Shown: positions 35,117 to 43,143, counted from the first letter of the stretch. The stretch is 64,000 nucleotides of DNA from Pseudomonas cichorii (GCF_015471405.1 NZ_BLVZ01000017.1:82345-146344), one strand, 5' to 3'. A program made the numbers and translations. The notes: generated by a model from the letters alone, not told the origin.

Positions 35117-35182
35117 ATGTCCGGCGGCAATTAACATCAAATGCCGCAGGGATTGACATTTAAAATCCCGCTGGCACTATTG
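35117..35182. promoter_or_regulatory. cI-cro intergenic operators and rightward promoter
   Basis: TGCCGCAGGGATT (35142-35154) and the inverted AATCCCGCTGGCA (35164-35176) form one site pair. ATGTCCGGCGGCA (35117-35129) is a weaker third. TTGACA (35153-35158) overlaps the first site and could be the -35 of the cro promoter, with a poor -10 (TATTGT) 19 bp on. The half-sites match those at 34300-34337. Confidence 0.65.
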
Positions 35183-35211
35183 TATTAGGCCAAAGCTACG
35201 GAGTAATGATT

Positions 35212-35499
35212 GTGCACCGCACCCCGCTCGCAGAGTTCGCTGCTAAACGGCATGCATGGACGGCCCGCCTACTCGGAATGAGTCAAGGCGCGCTAAGTAA
35301 AGCTATCCGCGAAGGGCGGGAGATCTACGTCGTGGCGCTTCCCGACGGATCCATCACAGCCATTGAGGAGCGCCCATTTCCCAGCCAGAAGCGCGACGAG
35401 AAGCTGAGCGAATACACAAATAATAGTCCCTCAGGATCTATCAAGTCAGGTGCAAAAGTACCTGTTTGCCTATCCAGCACCACACAGGCCTCTCCATGA
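35212..35499 (+). CDS. cro: Cro-like repressor
   Basis: 95 aa from the GTG at 35212, preferred because GGAG is 8 nt upstream; an ATG at 35206 would be too close to it. LAEFAAKRHAWTARLLGMSQGALSKAIREGREIYV is a lambda-Cro-type HTH with its following strand, then DGSITAIEERPFP. The C-terminal 40 residues are low-complexity. It opposes CI at the shared operators and starts the rightward early operon. Confidence 0.78.
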   Translation: MHRTPLAEFAAKRHAWTARLLGMSQGALSKAIREGREIYVVALPDGSITAIEERPFPSQKRDEKLSEYTNNSPSGSIKSGAKVPVCLSSTTQASP

Positions 35500-35631
35500 G
35501 CGCCTGCTTCCGGTTTTTGCTGAGCGGCTGACTTTTCAGCAGCCCACAAAAAAGCCCGACCTAAGTCGAGCTTCTTGGTCAGCAACCGCGCCAACGGTTG
35601 CTGCGGATTCACTTTGTCTCGAGAAAGAAAA

Positions 35632-35946
35632 ATGAAAGCTAAAAATACTACAGGACAGAACCAGGCACAACTCCCCACCCTCAAGTCATGGGGATTCGGA
35701 GGCCAAGATAACGATCTACTGCAGGTCGCGGGGGGCGCTGATTTTGAGGCTGCCGTATCTATGGCTGCTGATTTGGTTGTCGGCGTGGAGGGGCTGCTCG
35801 GCCGCCTGGACTACGCCGTTAATCACCTCGAGCCATCACCAACGCTGGGCGAGCTTCGCGCACTAGCCCTTATCTCCGGTGCCGCCGGGGCGCTACTCAG
35901 CTCTGCACGCAGCGCTCTGATCAATGCGCGGGAGACTGATCAATGA
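35632..35946 (+). CDS. DUF3077-like protein
   Basis: 104 aa from the ATG at 35632 (GAGAAAGAAA upstream). LLQVAGGADFEAAVSMAADLVVGVEGLLGRL resembles the DUF3077 helix pair common in Pseudomonas and its phages. Function unknown. First of three related small proteins in a coupled series; its stop overlaps the next ATG by 4 bp. Confidence 0.6.
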   Translation: MKAKNTTGQNQAQLPTLKSWGFGGQDNDLLQVAGGADFEAAVSMAADLVVGVEGLLGRLDYAVNHLEPSPTLGELRALALISGAAGALLSSARSALINARETDQ

Positions 35947-36185
35947 GCTTGTCATCAAAAGAAGCAACTCGCCTGCATCATGCAGGGCTGGCTTTGTTTG
36001 CCCTCACACGAGTGCTCCGCGAAAACATTGATTTCATCGGCATGCCCGGTGGCGCGCCGTTGAGTGTGAGAGACCAGCACGGATTGCTGCTGGCTGCCGA
36101 GCATATCTCCGAAGAGATTTATGCGCATCTCGAAAATCAGGCTGCTGATCTGCGGGGTAGTGCCGAAGTTGGTGGCAGCCAATGA
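35943..36185 (+). CDS. Small hypothetical protein, DUF3077-like neighbourhood
   Basis: 80 aa, starting in an ATGA overlap and ending in another. Helical; the segment LLLAAEHISEEIYAHLENQ is similar in style to the DUF3077-like neighbours but the family match is weak. Function unknown. Confidence 0.55.
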   Translation: MSLSSKEATRLHHAGLALFALTRVLRENIDFIGMPGGAPLSVRDQHGLLLAAEHISEEIYAHLENQAADLRGSAEVGGSQ

Positions 36186-36457
36186 AAGCCCATATCCGTA
36201 CTGTTGAACTCCCGTACTGCGTGCGTGGTGAGCAATTCCTGTTCACTGTTGCTGGTGATGTTTCTGTTGTAGAAGCGCTCAACGCTGCGACAGATCGCAT
36301 TGAGTCAGTGGTTAACGTTTTGAAAGACTTGAGGAGCGTCGATGCCGTCTCCGAGCAGGCAACCCTTGCGTTTTATGCCGCCGAATCGGCTCTGGCTTTG
36401 GTTTACGCAAGCCAGGCAGGTGCTGAGGCGGCAACAGAAAAGGGAGGTGCGGCATGA
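36182..36457 (+). CDS. DUF3077-like protein
   Basis: 91 aa. LFTVAGDVSVVEALNAATDRIESVVNVLKDL is close in pattern to the protein at 35632 and to DUF3077 members. Coupled to both neighbours by 4-bp overlaps. Function unknown. Confidence 0.6.
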   Translation: MKAHIRTVELPYCVRGEQFLFTVAGDVSVVEALNAATDRIESVVNVLKDLRSVDAVSEQATLAFYAAESALALVYASQAGAEAATEKGGAA

Positions 36458-36741
36458 GCAAGTCCCCTCACCAATTGATAGCCGAAGATGCTCTCTCTGA
36501 GCTTTCGGTAACCCGATCTGTTCTGCAGCAGATGTGCGCCTTGTTTGAGTCTGCCAAGCCGCATTGTGCGGAGCATTCGCTATGCCGCCGTCTCTTGGAC
36601 CTTGGGTATTTCACCTGCGAAAGCATGGGCTCCAATGCTGAGAGCGCAGAGGAAAGGCTTGAGGCCCGCCTGACTGAACTGGCCGCGCCACAAAACGCCG
36701 ACCTCGCAAATCGTGGCGCGGAAAAGGAGGGCGATCAATGA
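36454..36741 (+). CDS. Hypothetical early phage protein, 95 aa
   Basis: Helical, with four Cys (two of them in CAEHSLC) and an acidic tail. No family recognised. Starts and stops in 4-bp overlaps with its neighbours. Confidence 0.55.
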   Translation: MSKSPHQLIAEDALSELSVTRSVLQQMCALFESAKPHCAEHSLCRRLLDLGYFTCESMGSNAESAEERLEARLTELAAPQNADLANRGAEKEGDQ

Positions 36742-37463
36742 ATCTGATCACCAACAACGCCCCAACTATGTCATCCCAAGAAATCGCCGATCTGGTCGGC
36801 TCCCGCCACGACAATGTGAAGATCGCGATTGACCGGCTTGTGGCCAGAGGCGTGATTTCCCAACCTGCAATGCAGGGTGGCCCTAAGTCCGGTAACGGCG
36901 TCGTTGTTCAGGAATATCTGGTCAACAAGCGAGACAGCTTCATCGTCGTAGCTCAGCTCTCGCCTGAGTTCACCGCTGCCTTGGTGGACCGCTGGCAGGA
37001 ACTGGAAGAGAAAGCCTCTCGCCCCATGACCCCAGCCGAGCTTATTGCAGCCAGCGCCAACCAACTGGTGCAGATCGAACGCCAGCAGGCCGAGCAGAAA
37101 CAGGCGCTGGCGCGGGTCGAAAGCCGAACCGCACGACTGGAGCAGATCCGCTATATGGATTCCGTGCCCAGTGGATTCGAGACCATCACCAACATTCGCG
37201 ACCGGATCAACCGGCGTCACGGCTTGCCGCCTTGGGTGATCAACGCCGTTATGCGCGAGGTGACTGGCGCGCCACTTCCATTCGCGATGGTACGCAGCAA
37301 GCACGCCGATGATGGTGGGCAGCCCTTCGCTATATGGCCCAAACCGGCCATCACCCAGCGCTTTGACCGGTTCGTGAGCGAATGCACCTACGAGACCAGT
37401 GAGCGCGCCACCCACCCGGAAATCCCCCAAGGACGGTTCAAGATCAAGCCGAGGCTCGCATGA
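36738..37463 (+). CDS. Rha-family phage regulatory protein
   Basis: 241 aa. The N-terminal TMSSQEIADLVGSRHDNVKIAIDRL is the Rha/KilA-like DNA-binding start, and VQEYLVNKRDSFIVVAQLSPEFTAALVDRWQELE is the diagnostic Rha core. A coiled coil covers about 110-140, and a C-terminal segment near 150-210 could be an additional ORF6N/P22AR-like domain. Rha proteins interfere with or tune phage growth in some hosts. Confidence 0.82.
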   Translation: MNLITNNAPTMSSQEIADLVGSRHDNVKIAIDRLVARGVISQPAMQGGPKSGNGVVVQEYLVNKRDSFIVVAQLSPEFTAALVDRWQELEEKASRPMTPAELIAASANQLVQIERQQAEQKQALARVESRTARLEQIRYMDSVPSGFETITNIRDRINRRHGLPPWVINAVMREVTGAPLPFAMVRSKHADDGGQPFAIWPKPAITQRFDRFVSECTYETSERATHPEIPQGRFKIKPRLA

Positions 37464-37837
37464 GCAAGAAACCAACCCATCAGCAGCTTGTTGAGCGCGT
37501 GGCAGCCCTGAGTGTTGACTGGTACCACGCTCAGGCACTCGTCCGGGATGTACGGCAGTTGCTCAACAACGAGTATCAGCAGTTTTTCCGTGCGCACGGT
37601 GAGCCTGAGCCGAACTTTCGCCGAATCAACCCTGACGACCCGGCTTATGCGCCAGTCATCAACTTCACCAGCCAGACCTACGAGCAATTGCAGAAGGCCA
37701 AGCGTGCGAAGGGTAGCGCAAAGCGCCGCCTTGAGACTGCGGTGCGTGCGCTGATGTCCGCCACTGGTGACACAGTGAAAGCACCGATGCCGGTAGCGGC
37801 CAGGCGCACCACCGCCTGCGGGGAGACGCTGCAATGA
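37460..37837 (+). CDS. Hypothetical early phage protein, 125 aa
   Basis: Starts in an ATGA overlap with the Rha gene. Basic, helical, with EYQQFFRAHGEPEPNFRRINPDDPAY in the middle. No domain recognised. Its stop overlaps another ATG at 37834. Confidence 0.55.
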   Translation: MSKKPTHQQLVERVAALSVDWYHAQALVRDVRQLLNNEYQQFFRAHGEPEPNFRRINPDDPAYAPVINFTSQTYEQLQKAKRAKGSAKRRLETAVRALMSATGDTVKAPMPVAARRTTACGETLQ

Positions 37838-37858
37838 ACAGACCGTCTACCCCCCCCC

Positions 37859-38065
37859 ATGCGCCCCAGCAGCACGCTGGAGCTTCAATCTTCGCTGGCC
37901 CTTGGCCGAGGCTATGCCAGTTTCCGACATCTGCCGGAGCGCGAGCGCTGGGAGATTTGCTCGCTCGCCAAGACTGGTCGGCTGGCGCTGGAAGACAGGG
38001 GCGTGACCATGCTTGAACCCTATGACGACTTCGTCTGGTGTGTATGCAATGAGTTGGAGATTTGA
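37859..38065 (+). CDS. Small phage protein behind a C9 tract
   Basis: 68 aa, ending LEPYDDFVWCVCNELEI. It looks protein-like, but its ATG comes straight after nine C (37850-37858) with no ribosome site. The ATG at 37834, coupled by ATGA to the previous gene, is in a different frame and becomes in-frame if the tract loses one C. The real gene may therefore start at 37834, with the tract causing a frameshift, slippage, or a sequencing error. Confidence 0.5.
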   Translation: MRPSSTLELQSSLALGRGYASFRHLPERERWEICSLAKTGRLALEDRGVTMLEPYDDFVWCVCNELEI

Positions 38066-38068
38066 CCT

Positions 38069-38977
38069 GTGAGCATGAATTTGATGGTCAAGGCCCTGGA
38101 AACCAAGGTTGGCAATCCATTGCGCAAGCTGGTGCTGATCAAGCTGGCCGACAACGCCAATGATATGGGGGAGTGCTGGCCGTCTTATCAGCACATCGCT
38201 GACCAGTGTGAAATCAGTAAGCGCTCCGTAATGAGTCACATCGCATCTCTTTGTGCTTCAGGCCTGCTTCGCAAAGAAATCCGTAAGGGCGGACCAAAAG
38301 GAAACTCGTCCAACGTCTATTACTTGACCCTGGATGGTGGTGCACCTCCTGCACCAGGGGTAGTGAAGGATATTCACCAGGGTAGTGCAGCAGATTCACC
38401 CCCTAGTGCAGGAGATTCACTAGGGGGTAGTGCAGGAGCTGCACCCAGAACCAGTCACTCTTCTGAATCAGTCAATGAACCAGTCATTGAACCTATTGCG
38501 ACCCAGGCTTGCGCCACGGTCGCGGCGGGGCAGGTGGTGCAATTCGCTTCTCAGCAACCGCGCTGTGAAATCCCATCGGATATGCCCGGCCCCAAGGATC
38601 GGTCCTGCAAAACCTTCAAGGCCTGGGCGAACTACGCAATGGCCTACCGCAAGCGGTACCAAGCGTGGCCGGTCTGGAACGCGAAGGTTGGCGGACAGCT
38701 TGGCCAACTGATCGACCGCTTGGGGATCGACGTAGCCCATCACGTCGCTGCGTACTTCGTGGGAATCAACGACTCGGGCCTGATCCGTGGCTGCCATGGC
38801 ATTGGCGACCTGCTGGCCAAGGCTGAGGCTTATCACACGCAATGGGCTACCAACCGCCAGATGACCACAACAACCGCCCAGCAGATGGAGCGCAAGCAGG
38901 CAAACCTGAGCGCAGGACAGGAAGCGGCTGACCGCATCCGGCAACGGGCAGGGGGGCAGGCTAATGAATTCCTCTGA
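38069..38977 (+). CDS. Phage replication initiator (lambda O-like, winged HTH)
   Basis: 302 aa; GTG start with GGAG 9 nt upstream (ATG at 38075 possible). The N-terminal 85 residues are a winged HTH as in O/DnaD-type proteins: CWPSYQHIADQCEISKRSV, then SGLLRKE. A Gly/Ala/Ser/Pro linker (about 90-130) is encoded by iteron-like repeats. The C-terminal part (FKAWANYAMAYRKRYQ) likely contacts the helicase or loader. Position, repeats and linker parallel lambda O with its internal origin. Confidence 0.75.
   Translation: MSMNLMVKALETKVGNPLRKLVLIKLADNANDMGECWPSYQHIADQCEISKRSVMSHIASLCASGLLRKEIRKGGPKGNSSNVYYLTLDGGAPPAPGVVKDIHQGSAADSPPSAGDSLGGSAGAAPRTSHSSESVNEPVIEPIATQACATVAAGQVVQFASQQPRCEIPSDMPGPKDRSCKTFKAWANYAMAYRKRYQAWPVWNAKVGGQLGQLIDRLGIDVAHHVAAYFVGINDSGLIRGCHGIGDLLAKAEAYHTQWATNRQMTTTTAQQMERKQANLSAGQEAADRIRQRAGGQANEFL
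38359..38445. repeat. Four iteron-like repeats inside the replication gene (candidate origin)
   Basis: 20-bp units start at 38359, 38381, 38402 and 38426 with consensus GGTAGTGCAGGAGATTCACC. Each is partly palindromic (GTG...CAC). A fifth palindromic relative, GGTGCACCTCCTGCACC, lies just upstream at 38339. The spacing of 21-24 bp would put proteins on one DNA face. The layout matches the lambda origin within gene O. Confidence 0.7.
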
Positions 38978-39767
38978 CCGTATGGGCCCTGAGCAGGTCG
39001 CCCGACTGGCCTTGGCAATCTGCGCGACTGCCGAATCACTGGGCCACACCCTGAGTGCTGACGCCGCTGAGCTGATGGCTGATGACCTGTCTGGCTTCCC
39101 GGCCAATGTCGTGGCTACTGCCCTGAAATCCTGTCGCCTGGAGTTGACAGGCAAGCTGACAACCGGAGCAATCATGCAGCGCGTCCACGCCGCAGATGGC
39201 CGTCCGGGCAAGGATGAGGCGTGGTCAATCGCGCTGGCCGCTGGCGATGAGAGCGACACCGTGGTGATGACCGCCGAGATCCGTCAGGCCATGACCGCCG
39301 CGCAGCCGATTCTGGCTGGCCGGGACAAGGTGGGTGCGCGCATGGCGTTCCTGAGTGCCTACGAGCGCTTAGTTGCCCAGGCCCGCGCCGAAGCCCGCCC
39401 TGTGAGTTGGAGCGTGTCCCTTGGGTTCGATGCTGGTCGCCGGATAGCCGCTATTGAATCAGCCGTCCGCTCGAAGTTGATCACCCAAGAAGCGGGCCAG
39501 CAGTACCTGGCTGACCTTCGCATAGCGCCAATCTGCCAAGACGGCCAAGCCATTGCTGGGCTTCTGACCGGCACTGTCGTGCAGCCCACCGAAGCCAACC
39601 GTGTCCGCTGGCAGAAGCTCAGGTCAGACCTGCAGAAAAGCCGTCGTGATGCACAAGCCAAACGCTTGCGCGAGCTTCGTGCAGAGCGCCGCCATCTCAG
39701 TGGGCTGAAGCTTGCGCATAGCGTCAAAGTAAAAGAATTGACCGATGGGAGCGGGTCCGATGACTGA
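38964..39767 (+). CDS. Probable second replication protein (lambda P position)
   Basis: 267 aa, overlapping the initiator by 14 bp. The N-terminal helical region (ICATAESLGHTLSADAAELMADDLSGFP) is followed by charged helices and a basic coiled C-terminus (RSDLQKSRRDAQAKRLRELRAERR). No clear Walker motif. The position suggests a helicase-loader or replication accessory role, as P has in lambda. Family not recognised with certainty. Confidence 0.5.
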   Translation: MNSSDRMGPEQVARLALAICATAESLGHTLSADAAELMADDLSGFPANVVATALKSCRLELTGKLTTGAIMQRVHAADGRPGKDEAWSIALAAGDESDTVVMTAEIRQAMTAAQPILAGRDKVGARMAFLSAYERLVAQARAEARPVSWSVSLGFDAGRRIAAIESAVRSKLITQEAGQQYLADLRIAPICQDGQAIAGLLTGTVVQPTEANRVRWQKLRSDLQKSRRDAQAKRLRELRAERRHLSGLKLAHSVKVKELTDGSGSDD

Positions 39768-39831
39768 TGTGAAGGCAAAGCAAATTCGGGCTGCACATCG
39801 CCAGTATGGGAAGGGGGGGCCAGCAGCATGA
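39760..39831 (+). CDS. Tiny coupled ORF, 23 aa
   Basis: Starts within the end of the preceding gene and ends in an ATGA overlap with the recombinase gene. Begins MTDVKAKQIRAAH; contains a G7 run near its end. It may only pass ribosomes on to the next gene. Confidence 0.3.
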   Translation: MTDVKAKQIRAAHRQYGKGGPAA

Positions 39832-41168
39832 GCGACCTGGTGAAGACCCTGACCGTCATCATGAGCGATGCCGAGATCCGCCGGCACGCCGAGCGCCTGC
39901 ATGTGCGGGCACTGCGCGATGCACGCCATCCAGAGCTGCATTTCCGCTACTCCACGGCAGATCGGCGCAAAGGGGCGTGGCATGTCGTTGTCCGTGGCAA
40001 GTGGGGCAAGGCCGGCAATTACCCTGGCATCAATGCCAAGCTGATGCAGGCCACGCTGCCTGCCATCCTCGCGCGCCGATCTGCCGACCCGGATGCCCCT
40101 TCAACGACAACGGCCTGGAAAAGCGTAGGGGACGTGTTGACCTGGTACACCGAGCGCATGAGCCGGGATCGTGGGTTGTCCGAGAAACGCAAGGCCAGTG
40201 CGCAATCGGCCCTGCGCTGCCACTTGGTGCCCCGACTGCAAGCGGTGGCGCTGACCCAGCTCAATCGTGAAACTCTGGATCGGTTGCTGATGTGGCCCCT
40301 GCAGGAGCAATACGCGCTGTCATTCGTGCGGTCGGTCTATGGCGTGCTCGCCGTCGCCTTCCGCCAGGCCTCCCGGCTGGCGCTGTTGAGCGTCAACCCT
40401 ATGGCCAGCCTCAAGTACACCGACTTTGTGCAGACCCGGATCAGGCCCAAATCTGCGCGGCTGCGCGGCGATGACCTTCCTGGCTTGCTGGCGGACCTGG
40501 CCGAGCGCTTCGACCGCGCGCCGCTGGAATGCATGCTGGCCCTGATGATGCTCTGCCACGGGACACGGCTGGGCGAGACACGGCTGGCCCGCTGGAAAAA
40601 CATCAACCTTGGCACACGACAGTGGTTCATTCCTGCGCCGGATACCAAGACCAAGGCCGAGCACATCCTGCCTATCACCGGGCAGGTGCAAGCGTTGATC
40701 GAGCGGTACCGGACTTTGCAGCGGGCGACCGGCTACACCGGGCCATACGTTTTCCCTGGCCGCGCCGGGGTTGCCGTGAGCGCCACACAGGCCAGCACCT
40801 TGTTCCGTTCGCTGGGGCGTGGTGAGTGGTCGAGCCATGATCTGCGCAAGGTGGCCCGCACGGCCTGGGCTGATCTGGGCGTCGATTACATGGTGGGCGA
40901 GATGCTGTTGAACCACGCCATGAAGGACCTGGACGCGACCTACATCCACACCACTGCCGAAGGCCTCAAACGTCAGGCCTTGCAGCGCTGGCATGAGCAC
41001 CTTGACCTGCACGGATTCCAGAATCTGCACGGTGGGACATATGCGAGACAGGAAATCGGCGCTGATGCCGTGCAGCCCTCTGAAATCAAAGCTTCCAGCC
41101 ATTTTTCGCATCCATCCCAAGGGAGGATGCCAAACCAGAATTCCCAGCCAGGAGAATCCCATGAGTAA
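39828..41168 (+). CDS. Second tyrosine recombinase, in the replication module
   Basis: 446 aa. Catalytic set: Arg in GTRLGETRLARW, Lys in TKTKAEHILPI, H-x-x-R in SSHDLRKVART, His in LLNHAMK and Tyr in LDATYIHT, so it appears active. The C-terminal 60 residues beyond the Tyr are low-complexity. It is not next to att or xis, and the prophage already has an integrase at 29783-31000. It may resolve replication intermediates or dimers, or replace a Holliday-junction resolvase at this position. Confidence 0.8.
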   Translation: MSDLVKTLTVIMSDAEIRRHAERLHVRALRDARHPELHFRYSTADRRKGAWHVVVRGKWGKAGNYPGINAKLMQATLPAILARRSADPDAPSTTTAWKSVGDVLTWYTERMSRDRGLSEKRKASAQSALRCHLVPRLQAVALTQLNRETLDRLLMWPLQEQYALSFVRSVYGVLAVAFRQASRLALLSVNPMASLKYTDFVQTRIRPKSARLRGDDLPGLLADLAERFDRAPLECMLALMMLCHGTRLGETRLARWKNINLGTRQWFIPAPDTKTKAEHILPITGQVQALIERYRTLQRATGYTGPYVFPGRAGVAVSATQASTLFRSLGRGEWSSHDLRKVARTAWADLGVDYMVGEMLLNHAMKDLDATYIHTTAEGLKRQALQRWHEHLDLHGFQNLHGGTYARQEIGADAVQPSEIKASSHFSHPSQGRMPNQNSQPGESHE

Positions 41169-41763
41169 CGTCACAGCGGCACTGCCGCGCAGAATGCTGG
41201 CGGACTTTTCCCCGGCGATATATCAGAGCGTCATGTCAGCAATCGTTCGGGTGCTCGCGGCGGATAACATCGATAACAGCGCAAAACAGAGCTGGCAAAA
41301 GCTGATCGACTCGAAAGGGGCTAATGGCTCATATCGAACGCTTCTTTCTGCACGCGACCAGTTCGATTACGACTGCTGTCTGCACGCTCTATTGCATCGG
41401 GAACTGAGCGCCGCGCACTGGAACTTGCTGGTGGGCAAGTTTTCCACCAGCACAGGCAATCGGGTTGGATCGATTGGGCGCACGATTCCGCGCATCAGTT
41501 CCCCAGCGCCGTCCCTGTTTATCTACAAGGCCACAACTGTGTGGTTCATCCCAAAGATGAAAGGCAAGCAGGGTAAGCGTTCGACCGACATTGCGATCCT
41601 GCCTGACGAGTTCTATGACATGAACACTTGGGATGTGGATGCGCGACCAGACTCAACCCGCACCCGCTGGCGTCGAGGGATCCATAAGTGCCTGGAGGCG
41701 CTGGAGGAGGCTGCTGTCATCCATGTCACCGAGATTCTGGAAAGGGAGCAGTTGATTTACTGA
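41161..41763 (+). CDS. Unknown protein in the position of the late regulator (Q-like?)
   Basis: 200 aa from the ATG at 41161 (AGGAGA upstream), overlapping the recombinase by 8 bp. Basic and aromatic (SLFIYKATTVWFIPKMKGKQGKRS, then TRTRWRRGIHKCLEALEE). No zinc motif seen. It is the last early gene before a long terminator-rich gap and the lysis genes, where lambdoid phages encode their antiterminator. Function is inferred from position only. Confidence 0.45.
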   Translation: MSNVTAALPRRMLADFSPAIYQSVMSAIVRVLAADNIDNSAKQSWQKLIDSKGANGSYRTLLSARDQFDYDCCLHALLHRELSAAHWNLLVGKFSTSTGNRVGSIGRTIPRISSPAPSLFIYKATTVWFIPKMKGKQGKRSTDIAILPDEFYDMNTWDVDARPDSTRTRWRRGIHKCLEALEEAAVIHVTEILEREQLIY

Positions 41764-41989
41764 GACGCTTGACAGTAGTGAGCGAATGAGCGATATTTCG
41801 TAGCATCATCACATCCCTGCGCGTAAACGGGATTGATGATTTTTATGATTTATCTTATTTAGGCGGCGTGATCCGCTAAATGAAGTCAAACTCTTTTCCG
41901 CTCTAGTGCGAATCTATCGCCACACTGGCGTTTACTTTGTGGTCATCCGACCAATTTATTCAGCAAATAAACGTTTGGGGCTATAAATA
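41764..41989. other. AT-rich intergenic region
   Basis: 226 bp with no gene, with an AT-rich stretch (about 41830-41880) that could hold a late promoter. No clear -35/-10 pair was fixed. Confidence 0.4.
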
Positions 41990-42256
41990 ATGCAGAGTTT
42001 AACAGAGAGTGATTATCAACTTCTTCTGAATGTTAGCCGTTCAACTAGATGTGGGCCGGTGGGTTTTGCTATTCCCCGTAATCCACCGCCAGATGAGCGG
42101 GGCGAGTGGGAAAGGTTCAGGTTGCATTTGCAGCGGTTGACGCAAATCGGGCTTCTTAAGACGTTTATGTGCAGCCTTTCGCGATCACTTCGACATGATA
42201 TAACTAGGTCTGGTTGGCTACGTCTTCGGGCTATGCGTAAGCGCGTAACTCGATAG
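41990..42256 (+). CDS. Hypothetical phage protein, 88 aa
   Basis: Basic protein; SDYQLLLNVSRSTRCGPVGFAIPRN and WERFRLHLQRLTQIGLL look like a small HTH or adaptor. The ribosome site is weak. A terminator follows 14 bp after its stop. No family recognised. Confidence 0.5.
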   Translation: MQSLTESDYQLLLNVSRSTRCGPVGFAIPRNPPPDERGEWERFRLHLQRLTQIGLLKTFMCSLSRSLRHDITRSGWLRLRAMRKRVTR

Positions 42257-42270
42257 TTCCACTCAAACAG

Positions 42271-42300
42271 AAGCCCAGTCATCGAGCTGGGCTTTTTGTT
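42271..42300 (+). terminator. Rho-independent terminator
   Basis: AAGCCCAG (42271-42278) and CTGGGCTT (42287-42294) form an 8-bp stem with an 8-nt loop, followed by TTTGTTT. Confidence 0.8.
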
Positions 42301-42447
42301 TCTGGAAGGTGGCTCCCTGTGGTGGGCAATCCGGTTTGAACCTGGAGCCACTGGTAGCGGCTGTAATCACTCTGTGGCGACCGCCCTCGTGATTGGTTAA
42401 TAATTCAAGCCCGTACCGATCAACCTCTGCAAAGGCGGTGCGGGATC

Positions 42448-42475
42448 AAACCCAGCCAAGTGCTGGGTTTTTTGT
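42448..42475 (+). terminator. Rho-independent terminator
   Basis: AAACCCAGC (42448-42456) pairs with GCTGGGTTT (42462-42470), 5-nt loop, followed by TTTG and a T run. No gene precedes it within 190 bp, so the transcript ending here may be a small RNA. Confidence 0.8.
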
Positions 42476-42638
42476 TTTATGCAGATGACGTGCGCAGGCA
42501 GATGCGCTAAGTCGGTAGTGGCGTTGATCAAAGCCGTGCGCTCCCTGATCGACTACGCGATGAGAGGCTGGGGTATGTGACCCAGCGATCCAGCCCAGTA
42601 AGCCGGGGTAAGCACCGGCCCTCTGCACCCTTATTTCG

Positions 42639-42664
42639 AGCCCTGGCATTTGCTGGGGCTTTTT
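42639..42664 (+). terminator. Rho-independent terminator before the lysis region
   Basis: AGCCCTGGCA pairs with TGCTGGGGCT (two G-U pairs) across a 2-nt TT, then TTTT. It ends about 20 bp before the ATG at 42683. It is the third terminator in about 390 bp without a gene (42257-42682). Confidence 0.65.
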
Positions 42665-42682
42665 CGTATCTGGAGTTCAACA

Positions 42683-43108
42683 ATGCAGAGCAGCGTCTAC
42701 GTGCCGGGAGTCTCTGGATGGAAGATTAAATTTGGCAAAGACTTTGTTGAGTTCCACCGTGACTCACGGGACCCTGTTCGCATCGGGAATTTGGATGAAG
42801 CACCGTCTCCCAAGGCTGAGCCTAAAGCCCCCGATCCCAAGCCATTCATCGTCGTCGACGGTGTGACTTATATCAGTGGGGCAGAGGTCGAGCGCCAAAC
42901 CATCGCCAAGCTGAAGCTTGCGCAGGGTTGGTCGGTAAAAGCGGCTTTGCTCGACGGGCGTTATGTATTCACTGGCGTGGGGGTTGGTCCTCGCTCCCAA
43001 GTCAGCGCAGATCAGTTTGTAACTGATGCCGACTCGGTTGCTGATGTGGTTCGCAAGGTTCTCCGTGAAGAGCTTCGCCCTGGCGGCCTGCTGCATCGCC
43101 GCGTCTAA
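42683..43108 (+). CDS. Phage protein of unknown role, 141 aa
   Basis: The ATG at 42683 has GGAG upstream. VSGWKIKFGKDFVEFHRDSRDPVRIG is a compact beta segment. The C-terminal half (FIVVDGVTYISGAEVERQTIAKLKLAQGW starts it) resembles a motif found at the C-terminus of some lambda J-type tail tip proteins (DUF1983 neighbourhood). Here it is free-standing before the holin. Possibly a tail tip accessory or a decoy. Confidence 0.5.
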   Translation: MQSSVYVPGVSGWKIKFGKDFVEFHRDSRDPVRIGNLDEAPSPKAEPKAPDPKPFIVVDGVTYISGAEVERQTIAKLKLAQGWSVKAALLDGRYVFTGVGVGPRSQVSADQFVTDADSVADVVRKVLREELRPGGLLHRRV

Positions 43109-43118
43109 ACGCTCCTTT

Positions 43119-43143
43119 GGCCGACTCCGGTCGGTCTCTTTTA
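43119..43143 (+). terminator. Hairpin with T-rich tail
   Basis: GGCCGAC-TCCG-GTCGGTC (one G-U pair) followed by TCTTTTATT, in the 65-bp gap before the holin. A weak terminator or attenuator. Confidence 0.5.

Noticed and set aside
40320..41174. 284-aa minus-strand ORF
   Set aside because: Antisense shadow of the tyrosine recombinase with all catalytic motifs.
42310..42350. tRNA-like 3' end on the minus strand (GGTTCAAACC near a CCACCA)
   Set aside because: The T-stem does not pair and the acceptor would be too short; no cloverleaf could be drawn.
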